From positions 64,925,814-64,989,813 of the forward strand of contig CM063107.1 in the NCBI GenBank assembly GCA_031841125.1: a DNA stretch of 64,000 nt. Reading direction: 5' to 3'. The notes below the pieces were generated by a model, which did not search any database, was not told the DNA's origin, and worked only from the letters and a program-made list of their open reading frames with translations. Below are positions 34,298 through 43,389 of this stretch, in pieces. Position 1 is the first letter of the stretch; every line of letters starts with the position of its first letter. The translations under genes and the position numbers were made by a program. Source of the stretch: Acanthococcus lagerstroemiae (Eukaryota > Arthropoda > Insecta > Hemiptera > Eriococcidae).

Positions 34298-34315
34298 TGG
34301 TGGCAGCGCAAATTG
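34298..34315 (+). promoter_or_regulatory. Candidate primer-binding site
   Basis: TGGTGGCAGCGCAAATTG begins immediately after the 5' LTR, as expected for a site complementary to a tRNA 3' end (TGG pairs with CCA). I cannot name the tRNA from memory. Confidence 0.65.
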
Positions 34316-34958
34316 GTTTTTCGCGCCTCAGTGAAAACGTTTAAAACAGTCTCTTTAAAATGTGAAGTTTCTTTTCATGTTGATGTTTTCCACAATTCTC
34401 TTCAATGAATTAGTGGAAAGTTTGAGCTCGCCACTTTACCTGTATTTCAAGGCGAAAGTCACTTTAAACCAAGTTCGTTCGCGTGTTCTATCAAAATCAA
34501 TCTGATTTGAATTCCAGCGAGCGTCCCGCTGTATACAAGGTGTCCAAACCGGTGAGTACCTACCGTTATGCCATTACAAGTTGGTGATCAGCGATTTCCG
34601 TCTCCGCGATCTACAAAATCAGTTCGGTCTCATACAATCAGCAAGCGTATACAAGGTGCCACAACTTGTAAATACTCAAGTTTACTCTCGTCAGTTTTCG
34701 TCCCATTATCCAATACTGCGGTCAGATCGTTATTGTCGACCAGCATCGTAGCGATTCTAGTTTTCGCAAACCAGCACTGCGGTTCAAATTTGCGTTTCGC
34801 CTAGTCCGATCACGCCAGTGAGCATTTAAACCACTTCGGTGTCCATTTCTCGCACTTGTTTTGCACCAATAGTCGAGGTGTCTGAAAACAAGATACCACA
34901 CGTTCCTCCTGTTCAAAAGGAGAGTGAAGATCAGGCAGCATCGCCAGCGCCAACAACG

Positions 34959-37900
34959 ATGACACTTCGCCTAGACCCGCCCAAACCCTTCAGTTTCGAA
35001 CCGAAGGAATGGCCTCTTTGGAAGGAAAATTTCGAGAGGTACCACAGCGCTTCAGGCTTATCCGGGTTGTCAGACAATCAACAAATCAATACGTTGATTT
35101 ATGTCATGGGTATCAACGCGAATAATATCTACAAGTCTTTCACCTTCAGCGCCAGCGAAGATAAGACCAAATACGTGACAATCCTGAGTAAATTCGATTC
35201 ACACTTCCTGCCACACCGCAATCTCATCCACGAGCGATTTCGTTTTTTTTCTCGAGACCAGCACCAGGGCGAGTCCGCTGAAGAATACATCACTCAACTG
35301 TACAAGCTCGCAGAGACATGCGATTTTGAGAAAATCGAGCAGTCAAAAATCCGTGATGAAATGATTCGTGATCGGATAGTTGTTGGTATCGCCGATGCAG
35401 AGCTGAGCAAGAGGCTCCAACTTGTGTCAGGCTTAACACTCAACAAAGCAGTGGACATGGTTCGTACTTATGAAGATGTGGTTCATCAAAGCGAAGAACA
35501 ACGACCTGGAACCAGTAACATTGATCGAGTCCAACGAAACCGCCGTTTTCAACAACGAGCCAGCAACTGCAATCGCTGTGGAGGTAACCCACATTCTCGT
35601 GACTATTGCCCAGCCAGAGATGCCGAATGCAACAAGTGTCACCGTCGGGGGCATTATGCCCAGCAGTGCTTTGCTGGTAGCAGTCAAGACTCGTCATCAT
35701 TGAGAACTCCAATGCAGTCATCGAGAAACAGATCCAGAAAGCAAAATCATGGAGTACGTCAAGTTGATGCTAACACAGATTCGAGTTATAGTGACGAAGA
35801 CAAGCCCTTTGATGTTGGTCGCGTCCAACGGATAGGCGCGGTCAGATCAGCCAAAGAAGATAAAGAGATGACCATCCACCTAGACTTAGCTGGAAACTGT
35901 AAACAATTCGAGATGGACACAGGGGCACAAGAAGTGGTCGCCCCCCTGTCATATGAAAACCCAAACTATGATCTCCTCGAGCCAGATATTCGTCTCAGAG
36001 GACCGGGCAAGAAAATGCTTGATATTCATGGAATGCAGATAATGCCAATCAGAGGTAATGGCAGAGAAACAATTGAGAAGGTGTATCTGGTTCACGACCA
36101 AGAAGAAGCTTTGCTCAGCTGGAAGGCAATCAAAGCTTTAAATCTTATCGAAGTCAAGCACATTAGTCGAGTGAAAGCGAGTATCGAACGATCTCCACTA
36201 CCAGAGGATCAATTCAAGCACCTTTATCGTGGTTATGGCACCATGGAAGGAGATTATCGTATATCCCTAACAGCAGATGCCAAACCATTTGCCATCATAA
36301 CACCTCGCCGTGTTCCTTTTGCGCTGTATCCAGAAACCAAGAGTAATCTTGAGAAAATGGAAACGAAGAAAGTCATTACTCGAGTCCCTGCAAATGTACC
36401 AACGGACTGGGTAGCACCTATGGTAGTTGTGCCCAAACCAGACGGTCGAGTGCGGATCTGCGTAGATTTTTCCAGATTAAATCAGTTTGTGAAACGCGAG
36501 CACTACAAGATTCCACCAGTTGAAGAAACGCTGGCCAAAATCACTGGTGCCATGTACGTTTCAAAACTTGATGCAGATTCAGGGTTTTTCCAAGTCCCTC
36601 TTGCAGAAGAATCAAGGTTGCTGACTACCTTTTTAACACCGTGGGGTAGGTTCTACTTTAACAAACTTCCTCAAGGAATCTCGAGTGCACCTGAGGTTTT
36701 TCAAGCCAGAATGACCCGGATGCTTGAAGGACTACAGAACGTTGTATGTCATATGGATGACATCCTAGTCTGGGGTGATACTGTAGAAGAACATGACAAA
36801 AAATTACTGTCAGTCTTGGAACGTATTAACGACGCGGGGATGACGCTAAACCGGGATAAATGCATCTTCCGCACAAAGAAAGTCAAGTTTCTAGGTCATC
36901 AGATTGAAAATGGCAAAATTCTCGCTGATCCAGCAAAGATTGAAGCAATTGCCAACATGGAGCCGCCAAAGTCAAAAACAGAGCTTCAATCACTTCTTGG
37001 TTCAGTAAACTTTCTAGCCCGTCACATTCCTGACCGATCAACCCTACTTCAACCGCTATACAGTCTCCTGAAGGATGACTGCGAGTTTGTTTGGGAGTCA
37101 GCTCAACAAGTTGCCTTTCAGAAGTTGAAGGATATTCTGTCTCGAGCTCCAGTATTAGCCGTTTACGATCCAGTGAAGTCAACAACAGTCTCATGTGACG
37201 CCTCGTCTTATGGCATTGGCGCAGTTTTACTTCAGAAAGCAGATGATGGTAAAAATCTGCCAGTAGCTTTCGCATCTCGTACACTCACAGATACAGAAAA
37301 ACGTTATGCTCAAATCGAGAAAGAAGCGCTTGCAATTGCATGGGCGTGTACCAGATTTGATAGCTTCTTAATCGGACTGAAGTTTACAATCGAGACAGAT
37401 CACAAGCCGTTATTGCCAATACTAACAACCAAGTTCCTAGACGAGCTAACACCAAGATTGCAGAGAATTCGAATGCGCCTTCAAAGGTTCGACTATGAAG
37501 TCATCCACACAGCCGGAAAAAATCTGTTCACCGCAGACCTTCTCTCAAGAAAACCCGTCTCGTCATCCACCAATGATGACAAAAGGTTCGAGGTTGAACT
37601 CCAAACAGTCGCCTTTAGGACAGTAAATGAGATCAAATGCTCTCAAACTCAGCTTGAGCGAATAAGAACAGCTCAAAAAGCCATTGATCTTGGCAGACAA
37701 CTCTCCACATACATCAGCAACGGCTGGCCAAACCAGCGAGAAGATGTACCTGAGGAACTCATCTCCTACTGGAAACACCAAAGTTCACTCTCCACAGAAG
37801 ACGACTTAATTCTATTCCAACATCGTCTATGGATCCCGCCAGAACTACAACGGGAAATGCTGAAAAAGCTTCACGAAGGCCACTCAGGCGTAACTAAAAC

Positions 37901-38969
37901 TCGAGCTCTTGCTCGAACTGCCATCTGGTGGCCCAATATTGACACTGATATCGAGAAGATCGTGTCAGATTGCGAGACATGTGCTGAAAAAAGACCAACT
38001 CGAACTGAGCCATTAATTCCATCAGCTTTACCCGCACGCCCTTGGGAGAAGTTAGGCGTTGACCTCCTTAAAGAAGGGGGGAAATGGTGGCTAGTTTTGA
38101 TAGATTATTACTCAAAATTCATCGAGTTAGCACCAATTTCAAGGCTAGACTCCAAAACGATCATCATGAAGTTTGAAGCCATATTTGCTCGGTTTGGCAT
38201 TCCGAAAATTATATTCACTGATAATGGCGCTCAGCTAATATTGAGTGAAATGAAGTCATTCGCAGAGGAATACGACTTTACCATTGTCACTCGCAGTCCA
38301 GCTTACCCCCAGTCAAACGGGCTAGCTGAAGCAGCGGTGAAAATCGTGAAGAAGGTCTTAAACGCGCCAAACCCAACTGTGGCATTAATGCAGTATCGAG
38401 CTACACCAACAGCCGTGGGGTATAGTCCTGCACAACTACTCTTCAACCGACAGATTCGCACAAAGGTACCGTCGATCAACCTCGATAATTGTGTTATTAA
38501 ACGATCAGATCTCGAAGCCCAAGATACCAGACGTCGTAACCAGATGAAGGAAAACTTTGATTGTGCCAAAGGGACCCGTCATGCCCGAGAATTAAGTCCA
38601 GGTAGAAAGGTCTATGTTGAGGACGCTAACAGGAAAGGCACCGTCATTCGAAAACGGCTAGAACCTCGTTCCTACGATGTCCAGCTGGAAAATGGCGCCA
38701 AACTGCGCCGAAATCGGAAGAGTCTTCGCCGCCTTCCCACTCGGTATTCGGACTGGCCAGACTTCCACGAGCCTCAGCCTCCACTATTGAACCTTCCTCC
38801 TGCATCGACATCTTCGCCGTCATTGAGTCAAAGGGTTACCACGCCAACGTCGAGTCCATCAAAGATTCCAAAGCCAAAGACACCGGCACCAGCCAGAAGA
38901 TTGCCCGATCGTGCAGCCAAACGGGGAGTTACTTATGGACCCCCCGAACTCCCAGAGGTATTTCGTTAG
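34959..38969 (+). CDS. Gag-Pol polyprotein of the LTR retrotransposon (1336 aa)
   Basis: Single uninterrupted frame. The frame opens at a stop at 34827 and has a GTG at 34839, but the first ATG is 34959, which I take as the start. Residues from that Met: Gag capsid-like region about 15-180; two CCHC zinc knuckles near 204-217 and 224-237; aspartic protease DTG at 320-322; reverse transcriptase with Asp538 and the HMDD box (Asp600, Asp601) in place of the commoner YXDD; RNase H with Asp747; integrase zinc region (His972, Cys1005, Cys1008) and a DD35E core (Asp1035, Asp1088, Glu1124); then a basic, proline-rich tail of about 90 residues. All key catalytic residues are present. Gag and Pol are fused with no frameshift or stop, so expression needs no recoding signal. 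It ends 9 bp before the 3' LTR, overlapping the polypurine tract. It would assemble intracellular particles and copy and integrate its own RNA. Codon use and GC are higher than the flanks. Confidence 0.95.
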   Translation: MTLRLDPPKPFSFEPKEWPLWKENFERYHSASGLSGLSDNQQINTLIYVMGINANNIYKSFTFSASEDKTKYVTILSKFDSHFLPHRNLIHERFRFFSRDQHQGESAEEYITQLYKLAETCDFEKIEQSKIRDEMIRDRIVVGIADAELSKRLQLVSGLTLNKAVDMVRTYEDVVHQSEEQRPGTSNIDRVQRNRRFQQRASNCNRCGGNPHSRDYCPARDAECNKCHRRGHYAQQCFAGSSQDSSSLRTPMQSSRNRSRKQNHGVRQVDANTDSSYSDEDKPFDVGRVQRIGAVRSAKEDKEMTIHLDLAGNCKQFEMDTGAQEVVAPLSYENPNYDLLEPDIRLRGPGKKMLDIHGMQIMPIRGNGRETIEKVYLVHDQEEALLSWKAIKALNLIEVKHISRVKASIERSPLPEDQFKHLYRGYGTMEGDYRISLTADAKPFAIITPRRVPFALYPETKSNLEKMETKKVITRVPANVPTDWVAPMVVVPKPDGRVRICVDFSRLNQFVKREHYKIPPVEETLAKITGAMYVSKLDADSGFFQVPLAEESRLLTTFLTPWGRFYFNKLPQGISSAPEVFQARMTRMLEGLQNVVCHMDDILVWGDTVEEHDKKLLSVLERINDAGMTLNRDKCIFRTKKVKFLGHQIENGKILADPAKIEAIANMEPPKSKTELQSLLGSVNFLARHIPDRSTLLQPLYSLLKDDCEFVWESAQQVAFQKLKDILSRAPVLAVYDPVKSTTVSCDASSYGIGAVLLQKADDGKNLPVAFASRTLTDTEKRYAQIEKEALAIAWACTRFDSFLIGLKFTIETDHKPLLPILTTKFLDELTPRLQRIRMRLQRFDYEVIHTAGKNLFTADLLSRKPVSSSTNDDKRFEVELQTVAFRTVNEIKCSQTQLERIRTAQKAIDLGRQLSTYISNGWPNQREDVPEELISYWKHQSSLSTEDDLILFQHRLWIPPELQREMLKKLHEGHSGVTKTRALARTAIWWPNIDTDIEKIVSDCETCAEKRPTRTEPLIPSALPARPWEKLGVDLLKEGGKWWLVLIDYYSKFIELAPISRLDSKTIIMKFEAIFARFGIPKIIFTDNGAQLILSEMKSFAEEYDFTIVTRSPAYPQSNGLAEAAVKIVKKVLNAPNPTVALMQYRATPTAVGYSPAQLLFNRQIRTKVPSINLDNCVIKRSDLEAQDTRRRNQMKENFDCAKGTRHARELSPGRKVYVEDANRKGTVIRKRLEPRSYDVQLENGAKLRRNRKSLRRLPTRYSDWPDFHEPQPPLLNLPPASTSSPSLSQRVTTPTSSPSKIPKPKTPAPARRLPDRAAKRGVTYGPPELPEVFR

Positions 38970-38978
38970 AAGGGGAGA
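38969..38978 (+). promoter_or_regulatory. Polypurine tract
   Basis: GAAGGGGAGA sits directly before the 3' LTR and overlaps the last base of the stop codon. It is the expected plus-strand primer site. Confidence 0.85.
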
Positions 38979-39156
38979 TGTTGTAGCATCGTATTATTAA
39001 ACGCACAGCCCGATAAGGAACCGGTATTCCTTATCGGGCTAGAAAAGTAATGTACCTATCGTACCAGACTAGCTGGCTATTATTAAGTAGTATGTAATGT
39101 GCATGTTGAGAATACACAGCATCAGAACTGTTTCTCGCTTTTTGTATAATATAACA
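38979..39156 (+). repeat. 3' LTR, 178 bp
   Basis: Identical to the 5' LTR except at 39146 (A for T). It ends ATATAACA and is followed by the target duplication GTTTC. It carries the same internal hairpin at 39008-39039. Confidence 0.95.
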
Positions 39157-39244
39157 GTTTCCGATGCTGGGGATGCGGTGTCTCAGGGACCACTTTGGCA
39201 TGCGTGCATCGCCATACGTCCCACCACACCAACCTCAAATTGAT

Positions 39245-39440
39245 ATACTATACTATGTATAAAAATATATGCAAAGAAAAACCAACGAATGTTAACCATG
39301 AGAACTGTACCTATTCTTTCTTTATATCAAAAATCATAAAAAAGAGACACCTTTTCTTAGAAAGTCCGAGACCTTAATACACGAACGTCTATCCTCGGCA
39401 TCTCCGAAATGCATTGTACTGTGTCATGCACTAGCAATAC
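39245..39440. other. Spacer
   Basis: AT-rich; nothing recognised. Confidence 0.4.
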
Positions 39441-39449
39441 GACGCAGTG

Positions 39450-40619
39450 CAGTCAGATGTGCCATTTCTGAAGGACAAATGTGCCACTTGTGCCCCACCA
39501 AAAATCACCCTGCAGAAGCTTGTGTTTGTTCTTCGCTCACACGTTATAAAGTTGTTACTGAAACTTCTCGAAAAAAGGTACCTGGTGTCTATAATGCTAG
39601 ACAGACTTTAGGCTCTTTTCCTTGTGACACGACATTTAAATCATATACAACTTAAATCGCTAGAACGAAGCACAGTTGCAGCATCCGAGACACAGACACT
39701 GCGTATATTAATAACACTACTGAACAACTATTTTGCACAATGCATTTCGACAGGTGATTCTGAGGTACTTTTTAACGCTGAACACGATACTGCGACCCAT
39801 TTTTCTCTATCACGTCACAATTCGGAGTTCTGAACGACTGAAATTCGTTTCCATTTTGTTTTTGCATTGGAATAAGCGGTACCACTGACTGATATTATCA
39901 GTGTTATCAGACCACAATAACAGAAAACAAACAGACGGAATACACACCACTACACACGACCGCAACACACAACAACACGAATCAGTATGACCACATTCAG
40001 TTCCTAAACCTCTTTTTGAACACATTTAGTTGAATTTTTTATAGTTTTTGATCAGAAAAACTAGACGTCCGACGGCACTGTATTCAGCGTTGAAAAGTAC
40101 TCAAGAATCACCTCCTTAAATGCGTTGTGCAAACAAAAAATTTCATTTTGTTCAGTAGTGTAATTATAGATGCTAATATTGTAATATCAGTGGTTTTGTG
40201 AAGGTAAATGATGTCATGAGCGTACATACTACATACAGTACTGTTAAGGGGAAACAAGTATGGCTGAATCTCAATAATAAAGCACTTATCAGTTTTTTCG
40301 AATACCACAACTTAAAAACCAGCCATTAATTTGGCACAAGATGGTAGCCCTATATATTTATTAAAGATTTCGAGAAAACTACTTCTGATAGCCTTCTTAA
40401 AAGTACCGTAGGTTCTTTCCTGGACATTTAGGGGTTGTTTTCTCGTGCCAGCTGCAAGGTCAAATAATTATTCGCTAAACACTAAGAATTATCAGTGTCG
40501 TGAAGAGAAATTAATAAAGACACATAATGTGCCACAAATTTCAAATGTGCAACAAAATGTGCCACAGGCATGGAAATGTGCCATTGTGACATGTATGTGC
40601 TACATCTGGCAGCACTGAA
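39450..40619. mobile_element. 1170-bp DNA element between 9-bp direct repeats
   Basis: GACGCAGTG occurs immediately outside both ends (39441-39449 and 40620-40628). The left end reads CAGTCAGATGTGCCA; the inverted right end reads TTCAGTGCTGCCAGATGTAG, so the CAGATGT-GC part is shared but the left end seems to have lost a few bases. GTGCCA-containing subrepeats lie inside both ends (four near 40530-40590). CAGTG-TGCCAGAT ends are common in hAT elements, but 9 bp is a Mutator-like duplication length, so the superfamily is open. No transposase frame is present: non-autonomous. Confidence 0.6.
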
Positions 40620-40628
40620 GACGCAGTG

Positions 40629-41004
40629 TCGAAATTGATCACTTATCGGCTTTAACGGCAAATAAACACAGAGCAAAGTCACCCATCCACATATTTTTCT
40701 AGTTTTTTATTGCAATCACTATTATTTCTCTCTTCTCATTTCTTTTTCAGTATCATCGTAGTCACAGTTCAGTTCAGTGCCGCGTCGTTTGAGATGTGTG
40801 GTTTTCGGTAGTGTTCATTGATCTGAGTTACAGTTCAGTTCAGTGTCGCTTTATTTCCGAGAAATCAATTAATTGAAAATGATAACAATAATTATAAGCA
40901 ACAATTTCGATTTTATTAGGGTCGGTAATGAGCCTCTAGCAATTACTTTCTTCTTTTTTTTTCTTCTTCAGATGTGCTCATTGATCTTGATCTTCATTAC
41001 TGTG
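40629..41004. other. Spacer with a short direct duplication
   Basis: CACAGTTCAGTTCAGTGCCGC near 40757 and TACAGTTCAGTTCAGTGTCGC near 40828 form an imperfect ~73-bp duplication. No gene. Confidence 0.4.
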
Positions 41005-41012
41005 CGAGCGTT

Positions 41013-41570
41013 TAAGGAAGGGGGCGGCTCCCCCGGAGGAGATTTTTCACACAGCAGTTGGGAAAATTCACCATTTCAGTCAGGCGGAATTGGGAAATTT
41101 CGGTAGAGTTGGAGAAATCCAACAAGTCAAAAGGTCTTTTTTTTTGCTTTGACGCTTTGATACTTGTGAGCTGCCAGGAAGAAAGGAACCTGTGCGCAAA
41201 AAATCATTTTGTGATAACAACTTTTTTTAAACTAATTTTTGGCCGCTCTTTTGCGTGGTGTTGTTGAAAAAATTCTAAAAAATTTTCCCGAATTGCTGTA
41301 GGTAAGTCTTCAAAGTTGAGTGTCTTCATAACGTGAAAACGTTATCAATTTTGTTTATACGCTCTCCTGTAAAATTTACATTTTTGCATTCAGGTCCCTT
41401 TCTTCCTGGCAGGTCACACTTGGGAATTTTGAGTTGAGAAGTTGGAAAAATTCATCAAATCAGAAAGTTTTTTTTTATTTCCTTTGCTTTAATACTTCGG
41501 AATTTTGAGTTGGATCAGTTGAGACTTTCACCCCCTCCCCTCAAAGGAAAAACTATTTGGTATGTCCCTG
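41013..41570 (+). mobile_element. MITE family C, copy 4, with perfect 8-bp target duplication
   Basis: Flanked by CGAGCGTT at 41005-41012 and 41571-41578, an exact 8-bp duplication that supports hAT-type transposition for family C. The right terminus GGTATGTCCCTG is canonical. The left terminus is degraded. The copy is enlarged by the nested element at 41166-41417. Confidence 0.85.
41166..41417. mobile_element. 252-bp inverted-repeat element nested in MITE C
   Basis: The left end GTGAGCTGCCAGGAAGAAAG and inverted right end GTGACCTGCCAGGAAGAAAG extend to about 38 bp of matching ends (including GG-ACCTG and GCAAAAA). It is flanked by ACTT (41162-41165 and 41418-41421). It interrupts the ATACTTGGGAATT module of family C, which dates it after that insertion. 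No coding capacity. Confidence 0.75.
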
Positions 41571-41749
41571 CGAGCGTTATTTTCAATATAAATATAGAGC
41601 CAAGGAGATGAAATTTAAAAAATGCGAATTATTTACGCTTTACTTTTATTTATTTTGGATTTTACTTATGACTGGAGTATTGTGCGTTCCGTACTCTTCT
41701 ACAAACGAAACTATTTCCTCAAGGAAAGTGAAGAAATCGACTAAATTTC

Positions 41750-42210
41750 AAAATTCTGAAAAAACTATTGTACCGAAAAACTTTAAATTAGGCTTAAATT
41801 GTAGCTACGAGTACAACCTTTGGCTACAAAATGGCGTATAAAAAACAAAAATTTTTCATACGATTGGCCCCAAACATTTTTAAACACGGCAACTTTCTTA
41901 GTGACAACTTGCCCCATACTCGGGTAAGTTGTCATACATGATGGGGTAAATTGTCTCGTGCTAAATATGTGCAGAAACTATTGGACCGAAAAGCTTCAAA
42001 TTAGGCTTAAATTGTAGCTACAACCCTTGTCTGCAATATGGTGTATAAAAATAAAAAAATTTCATACGGTTGGCCACAAATATTCTTAAGCGCGGCTATT
42101 CTTTTCTTTTGTGACAACTTACCCCATACCCGGGTAAGTTGTCATACATGATGGGGTAAGTCTTGTGTTGAAAACGTGCTAAGAACGTGCCGAAATGTCT
42201 TATGAGCGTA
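41750..42210 (+). repeat. Two-unit tandem duplication with an internal inverted repeat
   Basis: Units of about 215-230 bp share CCGAAAA-CTT-AAATTAGGC, TTAAATTGTAGCTAC, ATGG-GTATAAAAA, CATACG-TTGGCC and GTGACAACTT-CCCCATAC, then GGGTAAGTTGTCATACATGA. ACAACTTACCC and GGGTAAGTTGT form an inverted repeat inside each unit. A 94-codon frame at 41557-41841 overlaps the first unit; it has a hydrophobic stretch but no recognised domain. Confidence 0.75.
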
Positions 42211-42794
42211 TTTTCGTATCATTTTCTAAAAACATGCAACAAAATTCGCATTGTACCTTCTTTTGTAGGAAATGTAATGAGCTTCATATCTTACATTCTC
42301 AGCCTCATTTGACAAGGTTTGGGCCAAAATCTGATTTTTGCCTCCTCTGATCCACAGTTGGGAGCGATGCATAAGGGGATGGGGTTTATAGGGTTTTATG
42401 ACAGTATTAAGGATGGTGTCCAGGTACTGCATGCCAATTATTTTCAGTTTGTCAGTATTTTTTTCCATTTCCATTCATTTTTTGGTCTTTATTTAGCAGA
42501 TTCCGATAGAATATTGTAAAAATAATGTGTATCATATATTTATATTAGAATATTATACCTTTCACTCCACAAATATCATGATTTATATCTTCTGGTTTGG
42601 GATATTGCCCATCTCTTGGGACAAACCGAGGCAAAGGAATCGGTCTTTTTTTGTTTTGTTTTGTTCTTATTTTTTACACATTAGTACAAGAAAGCTCAAA
42701 TTACATAAAAGAGTCAATTTTCATTTTCATGCGGTTCATCACATACTCAAGTTTCAGCTTCGTGATTTGAAAAGAACTCCATCAATCAAGACCT

Positions 42795-43190
42795 GGAGGT
42801 TTTCTCTGTGGTGTACCGTACCCGAGTTTCCTCCGGAGTACGCCAAAGCACATGCCTGGAGTTTTTTCTGCGGTATGCGAAAATATTTACTCTGAAGTTT
42901 CCTCTGGGGTACGCCAGAGCGTATGCCCGCAGGTTTTCTCTGGGTTGTGCCAAAGTATATATGTCTAAAGACAGAGGCAGGTACGAAAAATAATTTCGAA
43001 GGAAGGTCCAAATGAGAAAATGTTATAGACGAAACATAATTAAAAGTTGCGTTGTATACATTTAAATAAGATTGAGATATCTTGGGTGATCCGAACATCC
43101 CCTGTATTCGCCCATGCCTAAAGATTTTCTCTGGGGTGCGCCAAAGAGTGTATCTCGGAGGTTTTCTCTGTGGTGTGTGTGACGGTGGAA
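42795..43190 (+). repeat. Minisatellite of ~36-bp units
   Basis: About six units of the form GGAGGTTTTCTCTGGGGTG, then YGCCAAAG-GTATGC, interrupted by non-repeat sequence at about 42965-43110. The 203-codon minus-strand frame at 42754-43365 runs through it and through family K copy 3. Its repeated PQRKL and YSGGNS-type residues come from the minisatellite, so I do not call it a gene. Confidence 0.7.
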
Positions 43191-43249
43191 ATTCATGAAC
43201 GGCACAGAAGGCTAAGTAAGGCAATGGTGTCCAAATCGCACCCGAAGAG

Positions 43250-43385
43250 CGGAGAGGCGAAAGGGAGGCTCGGACCAAACGCGATACTCGGAAGAGTAGT
43301 TTCCAGGGCCAAAGTGCGGTGTCTGGGGAACCACTCCAGCATACGTGCAACACCATACTCTCCACCGAGAGAGAACCCCCCTCCC
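43250..43385 (+). repeat. Family K SINE-like element, copy 3
   Basis: Matches copies 1 and 2: GCGATACTCGGAAGAGTAGT, TTCCAGGGCC, GTGCGGTGTCTGGGGAACCA, then a diverged CAGCATACGTGCAACACCAT. No convincing target duplication. Confidence 0.65.
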
Positions 43386-43389
43386 CCCC

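Larger units (their letters stand above)
34120..39156 (+). mobile_element. Complete Ty3/gypsy LTR retrotransposon
   Basis: A 5037-bp element with 178-bp LTRs, TG...CA termini, a primer-binding-site candidate, a polypurine tract and one intact gag-pol frame. It is flanked by the 5-bp duplication GTTTC (34115-34119 and 39157-39161). The two LTRs differ at a single base (34287 T, 39146 A). Domain order (integrase after RNase H) and motif style place it in Ty3/gypsy, near K02A2.6-like/Mag-like elements. There is no env-like frame. The intact frame and near-identical LTRs indicate a recent insertion, possibly still autonomous. Confidence 0.95.
34067..39244 (+). repeat. Family K SINE-like element, copy 2, split by the LTR retrotransposon
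   Basis: The element occupies 34081-34119 and resumes at 39162 (after the second GTTTC) through 39230, about 108 bp when the insertion is ignored. It is flanked by AACCCCAAATTGAT (34067-34080) and AACCTCAAATTGAT (39231-39244). A 14-bp duplication is the kind left by target-primed reverse transcription. The core GGGATGCGGTGTCTCAGGG, then TTTGGCATGCGTGCATCGCC matches the other three copies. No clear Pol III box pair is seen. Confidence 0.75.

Noticed and set aside
34839..34958. Use of the GTG at 34839 as start of Gag-Pol
   Set aside because: Eukaryotic translation starts at ATG; the first in-frame ATG is 34959 and the capsid-like region begins after it.
41557..41841. 94-codon frame with a hydrophobic stretch as a membrane protein gene
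   Set aside because: It starts inside MITE C's right end and runs into a tandem duplication; no homology recognised.
42754..43365. 203-codon minus-strand open frame
   Set aside because: It runs through a ~36-bp minisatellite and a family K repeat; repeated residues mirror the DNA repeat and no domain is recognisable.
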